Below, piece by piece: positions 24,277 to 31,038 of a DNA stretch of 58,037 nt. The stretch's first letter is position 1; each line of letters opens with the position of its first letter. Position numbers and translations under genes: made by a program. The notes under the pieces are model-generated. The model was not told the DNA's origin. It saw only the letters and a program-made list of their open reading frames with translations, and searched no databases. The DNA comes from Streptomyces sp. JJ66 (GTDB lineage Bacteria > Actinomycetota > Actinomycetes > Streptomycetales > Streptomycetaceae): the NCBI RefSeq assembly GCF_019303495.1, contig NZ_JAEVFI010000024.1, positions 1-58,037 on the forward strand, given 5' to 3'.

Positions 24277-24618
24277 GGCGGGCCCGGCGCGGGCCCGGAC
24301 CCGCACGTCGTACGGCCCCCAGCTCGCCCGTGCGGTGAGGTCGGCGACCAGCAGCCGCACCGCGCACCGCACGATGTCGGCCCCCTGCGCCCGGGCCACC
24401 GCTTCGGCCGCCGCGCAGGCCCGGCGCTGGCCGTGCCGGGCGTGGTCGGCGGCGGCCAGTGCGGCCAGGTCGGCGGCGGCCGCGGCCCGGTGGCGGGCGG
24501 CGACGACCTGGCCCAGGGCGAGCACGCCACCGAACAGGGTGCACAGCAGCGCGGCACACGCCACCGCCCACACCGTCGCCGAGCCCCGGTCAGCGCCCCG
24601 GAACGCCGTCTTCCACAT
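24277..24618 (-). CDS. TadE/TadG-like membrane protein, reading frame without its own stop
   Basis: From ATG 24618 the product begins MWKTAFRGADRGSATVWAVA, then a hydrophobic helix and an Ala/Arg-rich helix, as in the short actinobacterial Rv3654c-type TadE-like proteins that anchor Flp-pilus assemblies. Homologues are about 110-130 residues long. Here no stop codon occurs where the gene should end: the frame runs on antisense through the helicase gene to 22192 (808 codons in all). The true 3' end is therefore unclear; the left coordinate given is only the helicase stop. Either the end overlaps the convergent helicase gene or a frameshift removed the stop. It overlaps the preceding TadE gene by 29 bases. 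Confidence 0.6.
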
Positions 24619-25000
24619 GGGCCACCGCCTCTCCCCGCACGCCGACGGACAGGGGTCCTGGGCCAGTGGAGCGGGCCGTCACCCGCACCCGCACCCGCTC
24701 ACCCTCGCGTTCCACCCTCACCTTGGCGCCCTCCGGCGCCACCGAGCGGGCGGCGGCCACCGCGACGCCCGGGGGTTCGGCGCGGGCCGCCGCACGGGCG
24801 GCGGCCCGCGCGGCGTCCATGCACTGGATCTGCGCCCCGGCGGCGAGGAGGCCCCAGATCAGGACGCTGACCAGGAGGGCCAGGGTGGGCACCACAGCCG
24901 CCATCTCGGCCGTGGCTTGGCCCCTGTCGTGTTCCCGGTCGTCCGCCGAGCGCCGCCCGGTGCGGCGACGCTCGGCGGCTCGCCGCTCAGAAGCTCGCAC
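24590..25000 (-). CDS. TadE family pilus-assembly protein
   Basis: 136 residues from GTG 25000 (MRASERRAAERR); the start overlaps the end of the pilin gene by 14 bases. A basic N-terminus leads to RGQATAEMAAVVPTLALLVS, the TadE signature of a Glu next to a hydrophobic helix, as in pseudopilins. An Ala/Arg-rich helix and a beta-rich C-terminus follow. It is probably a minor pilin or assembly factor of the Flp-type pilus, inserted in the cytoplasmic membrane. Confidence 0.82.
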   Translation of the reverse strand: MRASERRAAERRRTGRRSADDREHDRGQATAEMAAVVPTLALLVSVLIWGLLAAGAQIQCMDAARAAARAAARAEPPGVAVAAARSVAPEGAKVRVEREGERVRVRVTARSTGPGPLSVGVRGEAVAHVEDGVPGR

Positions 25001-25220
25001 TGAGCGCCCTTTCCACCAGTTGCCGCATGGCCGAGCTGACCGGTTCACTTGTCACTACCTGGTACAAGACCGCCGCGAAGCCACACGCCGCGATGGTCCC
25101 GACCGCGTATTCCGCCGTTGACATCCCCTCGTCGCGCCGGAGGCCGCGCAGCACACCCCTGGCGAGGGGCGTCCGCGCCAGCGGCAGCGTGCGCGTCAGG
25201 TGCCAAATCTTCGTCACCAT
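24987..25220 (-). CDS. DUF4244 / Flp-type pilin-like protein
   Basis: 77 residues from ATG 25220. A basic N-terminal part ends at RRDEGMSTAEYAVGTIAACG, which has the prepilin-like Glu/Tyr next to the hydrophobic helix. A short tail, VVTSEPVSSAMRQLVERAL, follows. DUF4244 proteins take the place of the Flp pilin in actinobacterial tad clusters. It lies between the TadC-type gene and the TadE gene and is preceded by a long pentanucleotide repeat in its leader. Probably the structural subunit of the filament. Confidence 0.88.
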   Translation of the reverse strand: MVTKIWHLTRTLPLARTPLARGVLRGLRRDEGMSTAEYAVGTIAACGFAAVLYQVVTSEPVSSAMRQLVERALSASF

Positions 25221-25250
25221 GGTGGGTCTCCCGTTCTTTCGAGTTCTCAG

Positions 25251-25300
25251 TGATGTGATGTGGTGTGGTGTGGTGTGGTGTGGTGTGGTGTGGTGTGGTG
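25251..25300. repeat. Pentanucleotide tandem repeat: TGGTG x8 after TGATG x2
   Basis: Bases 25261-25300 are eight exact copies of TGGTG, preceded by two TGATG units (25251-25260). The array sits 31-80 bases upstream of the pilin start codon, in the 104-base gap after the TadC-type gene. On the coding strand it reads CACCA repeated. A pure microsatellite of this length is exceptional in this genome window. Confidence 0.95.
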
Positions 25301-25324
25301 CGGTAGGTGTGTGGGGCGGCCCGG

Positions 25325-26113
25325 TCACAGCAGGGAGCGACCGAGGCCGACGATCACCGGAGTGACGCCGGCGAGGAGGAAGGCGGGCAGGAAGCACAGG
25401 GCCAGCGGGCCGGTGACGAGCACTCCGGCCCGGCGGGCGCGTGCCTGCGCCGCGCGGGCCGAACGCGCCCGGCACTCGGCTGCCAGCCGCTCGACCTGAT
25501 CCACGGCCGGAGCACCGGAGCCGTGGGCCCGTTCCAGGCACCGGGCCAGCGCGGTGGCCGCGGGCAGTTCCGCCAGCCGGGCCCAGGCCCGCACCGGTTC
25601 CGCGCCCAGCCGGAGTTCGTCGCACGTGCGCAGCAGCCGGTCCCCCAGCGGGCCGCCGAGACAGGAACCGACGGCCCGGGCGGCCTCTGCCGGGCTGGAA
25701 CCGGCGGCCAGGCAGGCGGCCAGCAGTTGGGCGGTCAGCGGGAGCTGCCCGGTGACGGCCTGCTCCAGCGCGGCGTCGGCCCGCTGGTCGGCGCCCGCCC
25801 TGCGCACCCGCAGCCACCACCACATGGCGCAGGCCGCGGCGAGTCCGGCCAGCGTTCCCACCCTCCCGCCGACCAGGAGGAACGCCAGGGTTCCGGCGCC
25901 GGCCGCCACCCCGGCGTCCTGGGCGGAGGCCGGGATGGTGACGCGGCGCCCGGGGGCGGGGCGGCTCGCGGGGGCAACCGATCCCAGGACGGTGCGACGG
26001 CGCCGGCGTACGGCGCGCGACGCGCGGTGCGTGCGCAACCGGGCCGCTGCCAGAGCCGCGGCGACGGCCAGGACAGCGGCCGTCCACAGGCTGTGCATGG
26101 TGTCAGGCGCCAT
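25325..26113 (-). CDS. tadC: TadC-type inner-membrane platform protein (type II secretion F family)
   Basis: 262 residues from ATG 26113 (MAPDTMHSLW), preceded by AAGGAG; the start lies 11 bases inside the end of the preceding gene. The first helix (about residues 7-22) is followed by an Arg-rich cytoplasmic segment, two more helices, the conserved GspF-like helical bundle (LAACLAAGSSPAEAARAVG, LGAEPVRAWARLAEL) and a C-terminal helix. It forms, with the previous protein, the membrane platform that the TadA ATPase drives. TadB versus TadC is assigned by order only. Confidence 0.82.
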   Translation of the reverse strand: MAPDTMHSLWTAAVLAVAAALAAARLRTHRASRAVRRRRRTVLGSVAPASRPAPGRRVTIPASAQDAGVAAGAGTLAFLLVGGRVGTLAGLAAACAMWWWLRVRRAGADQRADAALEQAVTGQLPLTAQLLAACLAAGSSPAEAARAVGSCLGGPLGDRLLRTCDELRLGAEPVRAWARLAELPAATALARCLERAHGSGAPAVDQVERLAAECRARSARAAQARARRAGVLVTGPLALCFLPAFLLAGVTPVIVGLGRSLL

Positions 26114-27053
26114 CGGCCCGCTCCTTCCGTGGCAGCGGGCGCGCGCCCTCGGCGGTGCGGACGAGGTGCCCTGTCCATGCCAGCCCCGCCCACTCCAGCA
26201 GGGCGGCGGCGACAGAAACCGCCCAGCCCGCCGGGGAGTGCAGCAGGAACCGCAGGGGCTCCGCGCCCATCGCGGTGCCCAGCAGCAGCCCGAGGACCGG
26301 GAGCAGGGCCAGCGCCACCGCTGTGGCCTGCGGCCCGGCCAGTTGGGCGCGCAACTCCTCCCGTTGGCCCTGCTCGCCGCGCAGCGCCTCGGCCACGCGG
26401 TCAAGCCCGTCGGCGAGCCCGGCGCCTCCGTAGGCGGCGACCCGCCAGCAGGCCGCGACCCCGGTCAGCCCCTCGGCACCCGGCTGCCGCGCGGCCCGGT
26501 GCAGGGCGGCGGGGACGTCTCCGCCGAAGCGGGCCGCGGCCAGCACCGCCGCGCCCGCGTCACCGAGTGCGGCACCCACACCCGCCGCGCCGAGTGCCTG
26601 CTCCGGCTGGCGGCCCGCGCGCAGTTCGGCGGCGACGGAGGCGCACAGCTCCACCACGGCCGCAGCCCGCCGCTCGGCCGCCCTGCCCGCCGCACGGCGC
26701 GCCAACCGGCGTCCGAGCAGCGGTGCGACGGCGACACCGGCGAGCACCGGCAGGACCGAGCCGCCGAGCACGGCGAGCACCGCGCCGGCCGGAACCGCGA
26801 GCCAGTGCGGCCCCACCCGCCGCCTGACGCCTCCCCACCAAGGCGGCGGATGCCTCCACCAGCGCGGCGGAGGCCGGCCGCCAAGCGCCGACCGCGTGCC
26901 GGGCATGGCATGGTCCGCCGTCCCGGTGGCTCCGGCGAGCAGCAGGCGAGCGCGCCGCGCGGGAGTGCCCAGGCCGCCGACCAGCCAGGCTGCCGCCCCC
27001 AGGCAGACCAGCGCCGCGTAGACGGGAGCGGGTGCGCCGCCCGGCCCCGTCAC
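26103..27053 (-). CDS. tadB: TadB-type inner-membrane platform protein (type II secretion F family)
   Basis: 316 residues from GTG 27053, whose first bases overlap the TadA stop (GTGA). Hydrophobic helices lie near residues 8-28, 85-115, 250-275 and 280-300. The T2SF-like bundle between them contains ELRAGRQPEQALGAAGVG and AGLADGLDRVAEALRGEQ. It is an inner-membrane partner of TadA in Flp-pilus assembly and is translationally coupled to both neighbours. Confidence 0.85.
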   Translation of the reverse strand: MTGPGGAPAPVYAALVCLGAAAWLVGGLGTPARRARLLLAGATGTADHAMPGTRSALGGRPPPRWWRHPPPWWGGVRRRVGPHWLAVPAGAVLAVLGGSVLPVLAGVAVAPLLGRRLARRAAGRAAERRAAAVVELCASVAAELRAGRQPEQALGAAGVGAALGDAGAAVLAAARFGGDVPAALHRAARQPGAEGLTGVAACWRVAAYGGAGLADGLDRVAEALRGEQGQREELRAQLAGPQATAVALALLPVLGLLLGTAMGAEPLRFLLHSPAGWAVSVAAALLEWAGLAWTGHLVRTAEGARPLPRKERADGA

Positions 27054-28276
27054 AGCGCGCCCCCGCCGCGCTCGCACAGCTCCCGCAGCCGCGCCCAGCC
27101 CGCCGCCGGAACGAACCCCTCCGCGCCCCACAGGGCTGCCGGAACGGTGTGCACGAACCCGGCGGTATCCCGCTCCAGCACGTGGATCTCGGCCACCCGG
27201 CGCCGCCCGGACCGCCCACGGGTGAGGTGGACGACGAGCGCCAGCGCGGCGGCGAGCTGGCTGTGCAGGGCAGCCCGGTCGAGCCCGGCCGTCATGCCCA
27301 GCGCCTCCAGCCGCGCCGGTACGTCACTGGCCGCGTTGGCGTGGACGGTGCCGCAGCCGCCTTCGTGACCGGTGTTCAGGGCGGCGAGGAGGTCGGCGAC
27401 TTCCTCGCCGCGCACCTCGCCGACCACCAGCCGGTCGGGACGCATGCGCAGCGCCTGGCGCACCAGATCGCGCAGCCTGACCAGGCCAGCTCCCTCCTGG
27501 TTGGCTGGGCGGGCCTCCAGCCGCAGGACGTGCGGGTGGGCGGGACGCAGCTCCGCCGAGTCCTCGGCGAGGACGATCCGCTCACCGTCGCCCACCAGCG
27601 AGAGCAGAGTGCTCAGCAGCGTCGTCTTGCCGGAACCGGTGCCGCCGGAGACCACGAAGGACAGCCGGGCTTCCACCACGGCGCGCAGCAGCCGGTCCCC
27701 GCCGGGCGGCAGCGTGCCGGCGGCCACCAGCTCGGCCAGGTGGAAGGCGCGAGGCCGGGCCACCCGCAGCGACAGGAAGGGCGCGCCTACGGCGACGGGC
27801 GGCAGGACGGCGTGCAGGCGGGTGCCGTCGGGCAGCCGGGCGTCGGCCCAGGGACACGCGTCGTCCAGCCGGCGCCCCGCGGCGGCGGCCAGGCGCTGGG
27901 CGAGGCGGCGCACGGCGCCCGCGTCGGGGAAGCGGACGGCGGTGCGCTCCAGCCCGTGGCCGCGATCCACCCAGACGTCGGCGGGGCCGTTGACCAGGAC
28001 GTCGGTCACCGCCTGGTCGGCCAGCAGGGGTTCGAGCGGGCCGGTGCCGACCAGCTCCGAGCGCAGGGCGGCGACGATGCCGAGCACCGCGCTGTCCCCC
28101 AGCAGCCGCCCCTGGGCCCGGAGCGCGGCGGCCACCCGGGCGGGCGTCGGTTCGCTCCCGGACTCGGCGAGCCGCAGCCGTACGGCGTCCACCAGTTCGG
28201 GGGACGGCAGGGCGGGCGGTGGCGTGGGGGCGGGAGCCGCCTGGGTACCGCCCACCGCCGCCGTCAGCGTGCTCAT
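27050..28276 (-). CDS. tadA: TadA family secretion/pilus ATPase
   Basis: 408 residues from ATG 28276, overlapping the previous stop by four bases. It is a CpaF/TadA-type ATPase: N-terminal helical domain, VTDVLVNGPADVWVD, Walker A SGGTGSGKTTLLS, the Asp box, RIVLAEDSAELRP, Walker B RPDRLVVGEVRGEE, and His box HEGGCGTVHAN. Hexamers of this family hydrolyse ATP at the membrane to extrude pilin. It is the engine of this tad cluster. Confidence 0.94.
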   Translation of the reverse strand: MSTLTAAVGGTQAAPAPTPPPALPSPELVDAVRLRLAESGSEPTPARVAAALRAQGRLLGDSAVLGIVAALRSELVGTGPLEPLLADQAVTDVLVNGPADVWVDRGHGLERTAVRFPDAGAVRRLAQRLAAAAGRRLDDACPWADARLPDGTRLHAVLPPVAVGAPFLSLRVARPRAFHLAELVAAGTLPPGGDRLLRAVVEARLSFVVSGGTGSGKTTLLSTLLSLVGDGERIVLAEDSAELRPAHPHVLRLEARPANQEGAGLVRLRDLVRQALRMRPDRLVVGEVRGEEVADLLAALNTGHEGGCGTVHANAASDVPARLEALGMTAGLDRAALHSQLAAALALVVHLTRGRSGRRRVAEIHVLERDTAGFVHTVPAALWGAEGFVPAAGWARLRELCERGGGAL

Positions 28277-29367
28277 GCCGCCACGCTCCCTTGGCCGCCG
28301 ACGGGCAGGGCGTGCTGGAGGAAGGCGGCGCAGAAGCGGGCGAGCGGGCTGCCCGGCGCCGCTCCGGGCGGTACCCCGCTGTCCACAGCCGCCGACAGCC
28401 CGCGTTCGGCCGGGAGTTCACCGGCCAGCGGCACCCCGAGCAGCCGGGCGATCTCGGCGCCGTCCAGCCCCGGGGTGAACGGCCCGCGTACCACGGCGCG
28501 CACATCGCGCACGGCCAGCGAGAGCCGGGACGCCAGCCGCCCGGACGCGGCGAGCGCGCGCAGTTCGGCCGGGACGACCAGCAGGCCCACATCGGCCTGG
28601 GCCCACGCCTGAGCAGTCGGTGCGTCCACCCCGCGCGGCACGTCCACCACGACGAGCCCACCGCGCCGCCGGGTAGCTGCCAGCACCGAGTGCATCGCCT
28701 CCGGACCCGGTGCCGCCGGAGCCGCCCGGTCCCAGCTGAGCACGCGCACGCCGTGCAGCAGCGGAAGGGACTCCTCCAGGGCGACGGCGCCGAGGCGGCC
28801 GCAGGAGCCGGTGAACGCGGGCCAGCGCAGCCCTTCCGCGGCCTCGCCGCCCAGCAGGACGTCGAGCCCGCCGCCGAGCGGGTCACCGTCCACCAGCACC
28901 GTGCGCCGGCCGCTGCGGGCTGCGGTGACCGCCAGGGCACAGGCCAGGGTGGAGGCGCCCGCGCCCCCGCGACCGCCGACCACGCCGACCGTGAGCGCCG
29001 GTTCCGCCACGCCCTCGGTAGCGTCGGCGATGCGCCCGGCCAGCCACGCCTCGGAGTCGGGCAGGAAGACCACCTGCTCGGCGCCGATGCGGATGCCGCG
29101 TTCCCAGATCCCGTGGTCGTCCAGATCCCGCCCGATCAGGAGCACGCCCGGCCGGCGCGGCGGGCGGCCCGGAGCGCCCCGCAGCCAGTCCGCCCTGTCG
29201 CCCCCCACCAGGACCAGCGGGGCCGTGCGCCACCGGGCCTCGCCGACCGGTGCGCCGTGTGCCACCTCGGCCTCCGCGCCCGCGGCCGCACACAGCCGCA
29301 GCAGATCGTCGAGTAGCGGTGCGTCCTCCGTGAGGATCAGGACTGGTTCACGGTGTGTTTCGGCCAT
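28273..29367 (-). CDS. Ssd/CpaE-like protein (MinD fold without the P-loop lysine)
   Basis: 364 residues from ATG 29367. An N-terminal receiver-like domain (about 1-110) precedes a MinD/ParA-type domain starting LTVGVVGGRGGAGASTLACA. The deviant Walker A has Ala where the catalytic Lys should be (GGAGAS), as in actinobacterial Ssd proteins. VLVDGDPLGGGLDVLLGG (Walker A'/switch) and GLVVVDVPRGVD follow. In mycobacteria the homologue affects septum site placement; in tad systems CpaE-like proteins localise pilus assembly. It is the first gene of the operon and is coupled to tadA by a 4-bp overlap. Confidence 0.88.
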   Translation of the reverse strand: MAETHREPVLILTEDAPLLDDLLRLCAAAGAEAEVAHGAPVGEARWRTAPLVLVGGDRADWLRGAPGRPPRRPGVLLIGRDLDDHGIWERGIRIGAEQVVFLPDSEAWLAGRIADATEGVAEPALTVGVVGGRGGAGASTLACALAVTAARSGRRTVLVDGDPLGGGLDVLLGGEAAEGLRWPAFTGSCGRLGAVALEESLPLLHGVRVLSWDRAAPAAPGPEAMHSVLAATRRRGGLVVVDVPRGVDAPTAQAWAQADVGLLVVPAELRALAASGRLASRLSLAVRDVRAVVRGPFTPGLDGAEIARLLGVPLAGELPAERGLSAAVDSGVPPGAAPGSPLARFCAAFLQHALPVGGQGSVAA

Positions 29368-29480
29368 CGGTCTCTCCCCTTCCGGCTTCAGCGCTCTCGC
29401 CTCCGCGAACTCGACACGGAAGGCGCTTGCGCAATCACCGTGCGGAAGCCGGGAGAATTTCGGGGATCTTGGCCCAAATC

Positions 29481-29507
29481 TGTGGAGAACTCTCCACCTG
29501 TGAATAA
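29481..29507 (-). promoter_or_regulatory. Pair of DnaA-box-like nonamers upstream of the tad operon
   Basis: On the minus strand TTATTCACA (29507-29499) and TTCTCCACA (29489-29481) lie in the same orientation, nine bases apart. The second fits the Streptomyces DnaA-box pattern (T/C)(T/C)(G/A/C)TCCACA; the first differs from TTATCCACA by one base. The 7-bp inverted repeat GTGGAGA/TCTCCAC (29482-29497) overlaps them and is an alternative explanation (operator). Confidence 0.45.
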
Positions 29508-29653
29508 CTCCGCCACACTTCTCGGTGACGGGCACAGCGCAGCACACCGATTACGTTCGGTTACGTGTTTGATGGGTGGCGCACTGCGGCCACGACTGAC
29601 CCGCGGAACGGAGAGATCGCGATGTCCCAGCGCGAAAACACCCCCGGACATGC

Positions 29654-29688
29654 GACGACCCCCGCCGGGGGGGAGAGCGGGGGTCGTC
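29654..29688. terminator. 12-bp hairpin in the HAD gene leader region
   Basis: GACGACCCCCGC (29654-29665) pairs with GCGGGGGTCGTC (29677-29688) across an 11-base loop and is followed by TTCC. It starts 32 bases after a possible start codon (ATG 29622 with GGAGAG at 29610-29615). It could be an attenuator or a terminator for a short leader transcript. Confidence 0.5.
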
Positions 29689-29836
29689 TTCCTCGGTCGA
29701 CTCGGGGGGGGAGGAGTCGAACCGGGTTAGCACGGTCGCGAACGATCCGTGACTTCCATGGTGTACCCGAGAGGCCTCTCAGGCAAACCCACACGCCACA
29801 GCCTACGCCGAATGGTGTCCCTCTATCCTCTCCCTC

Positions 29837-30652
29837 GTGGAAAACACCTCGCTGCCGCGCACCGCCGCCTTCTTCGACCTGGACAAGACGGTCATTGCGA
29901 AGTCGAGCGCGCTTACCTTCGGTAAGTCCTTCTACCGGGGCGGGCTGATGAATCGGCGCGCTGTGCTGCGCTCCGCTTACACGCAGTTCATCTTTCTCAT
30001 CGGCCGCGCGGACCATGAGCAGATCGAGCGGATGCGCACCTACCTGTCCGCCCTGTGCCAGGGCTGGGACGTGGAGCAGGTCAAGGACATCGTCGCCGAG
30101 ACGCTGCACGACATCATCGACCCGATCATCTACGACGAGGCCGCCTCGCTGATCGAGCGGCACCACCTCGCCGGGCGGGACGTGGTCATCGTCTCCACCT
30201 CCGGGGCCGAGGTGGTCGAGCCGATCGGCGAACTGCTCGGCGCGGACCGCGTGGTGGCGACGCGCATGGTGGTGGAGGAAGGCCGCTACACCGGCGAGGT
30301 GGAGTACTACGCCTACGGCCCCACGAAGGCGGAAGCCATAGCCGAGCTGGCGGCGTCCGAGGGGTATGACCTCTCCCGCTGCTACGCCTACTCCGACTCA
30401 GCCACCGATCTGCCGATGCTGGCGGCCGTCGGCCACCCGCACGCCGTCAATCCCGACCGCGCGCTGCGCCGGGAGGCGGCGGCCCGGGAGTGGCCGGTGC
30501 TGGCCTTCTCGCGTCAGGTGCGGCTGCGGCAGCGGCTGCCACAGCTGTCCATGCCCTCCGGGCCGGTGCTCGCCGCGGCGGCGCTGGGCGCGGCCGCGGC
30601 GACGGCCGGACTGGTCTGGTACACCAGCCGCCGGCGGGCGCTGAGAGCCTGA
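29837..30652 (+). CDS. HAD-IB family phosphatase (SerB-like) with a C-terminal membrane helix
   Basis: 271 residues from GTG 29837. HAD motifs: AFFDLDKTVIA with nucleophile Asp14 and Asp16, VIVSTSGAE (motif II), and YAYSDSATDLPML (motifs III/IV), with Lys in GPTKAEAI. A hydrophobic helix, LAAAALGAAAATAGLVWYT, near the C-terminus, followed by Arg residues, anchors it to the membrane with the enzyme inside. This matches the HAD hydrolase that neighbours ssd in mycobacteria (Rv3661). The substrate is unknown; phosphoserine or a lysophospholipid head-group phosphate are family possibilities. Confidence 0.88.
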   Translation: MENTSLPRTAAFFDLDKTVIAKSSALTFGKSFYRGGLMNRRAVLRSAYTQFIFLIGRADHEQIERMRTYLSALCQGWDVEQVKDIVAETLHDIIDPIIYDEAASLIERHHLAGRDVVIVSTSGAEVVEPIGELLGADRVVATRMVVEEGRYTGEVEYYAYGPTKAEAIAELAASEGYDLSRCYAYSDSATDLPMLAAVGHPHAVNPDRALRREAAAREWPVLAFSRQVRLRQRLPQLSMPSGPVLAAAALGAAAATAGLVWYTSRRRALRA

Positions 30653-30693
30653 CGGGCGGGGCAGCCAGCACAACGGCGGGAGCGCACACGGTT

Positions 30694-30727
30694 GCGGCGG
30701 TCCCGCTCCGGGGAGCAGGGCCGCCGC
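30694..30727 (+). terminator. Terminator after the HAD gene
   Basis: GCGGCGGTCCCGCTCC (30694-30709) folds back on GGAGCAGGGCCGCCGC (30712-30727), a 16-position stem with one mismatch and one G-T pair and a two-base loop. It separates the HAD gene from the small-RNA locus downstream. Confidence 0.7.
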
Positions 30728-30734
30728 TGGCATG

Positions 30735-30764
30735 TTCACCCAGTTACCAGTGCGTGCTCGATAT
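30735..30764 (+). promoter_or_regulatory. Possible promoter of the small RNA
   Basis: TTCACC (30735-30740) as -35 and CGATAT (30759-30764) as -10 with an 18-base spacer lie directly after the HAD terminator. They would start a transcript near 30770. The match to the HrdB consensus is only moderate. Confidence 0.4.
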
Positions 30765-30769
30765 GCCCG

Positions 30770-30985
30770 ATCAGGGCGGAGTCTTTGCCCGCCTGCTGAT
30801 GCGGTAGGCCCGTAATCGACGGGTCGGCGTCGCGTGGGTTCTGGATGACCATGCTTCGGTCCGTGGGGCCTTGGTACTAAACGGTGATCCTCTCGGATCT
30901 CCGCTGGTCTCGCGGGCCGTTAAGTCCTTTGTACCCCCGGCGCGGGCGAAGCGGAAGCCCTGCGTCAGTTCTTTACTTTCTCCTT
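30770..30985 (+). ncRNA. Probable 6S-like / Ms1-type small RNA
   Basis: This gap has clearly lower GC than its neighbours, no credible ORF on either strand, and many short self-complementary segments. CAGGGC at 30772-30777 can pair with GCCCTG at 30957-30962, closing a long stem. GGGCGG and CCGCC form a hairpin inside, and a T-rich run (30969-30986) follows. It lies between the HAD gene and the Rv3662c-like gene, where, as I recall, mycobacteria encode the abundant RNA MTS2823/Ms1 and S. coelicolor encodes scr3559, described as 6S-like. Such RNAs bind RNA polymerase. The strand is taken from the promoter and T-run; ends are approximate (20-40 bases). Confidence 0.6.
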
Positions 30986-31038
30986 CAAACATCACCAAAG
31001 CGGACACCCGGGCGCCCTGACGCTCCGCCCGGGCCCGG

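Larger units (their letters stand above)
29368..29836. other. Divergent regulatory region between the tad operon and the HAD gene
   Basis: 469 bases. From left to right: two DnaA-box-like nonamers (29481-29507); two copies of GGTTACGT or GATTACGT near 29550; a possible ribosome binding site and ATG at 29610-29624 opening a short frame; a 12-bp hairpin (29654-29688); and a 12-base palindrome, GAGAGGCCTCTC, at 29769-29780. No long gene fits. The region must hold the promoters for both operons. Confidence 0.5.

Noticed and set aside
29705..29790. tRNA-like segment (minus strand GGTTCGACTCC) and glycine-riboswitch-like CTCTCAGGCAAA
   Set aside because: The putative T-stem does not pair and no matching acceptor or anticodon arm exists. 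The riboswitch-like piece lacks the conserved 5' half and second aptamer, and the gene downstream has no link to glycine.
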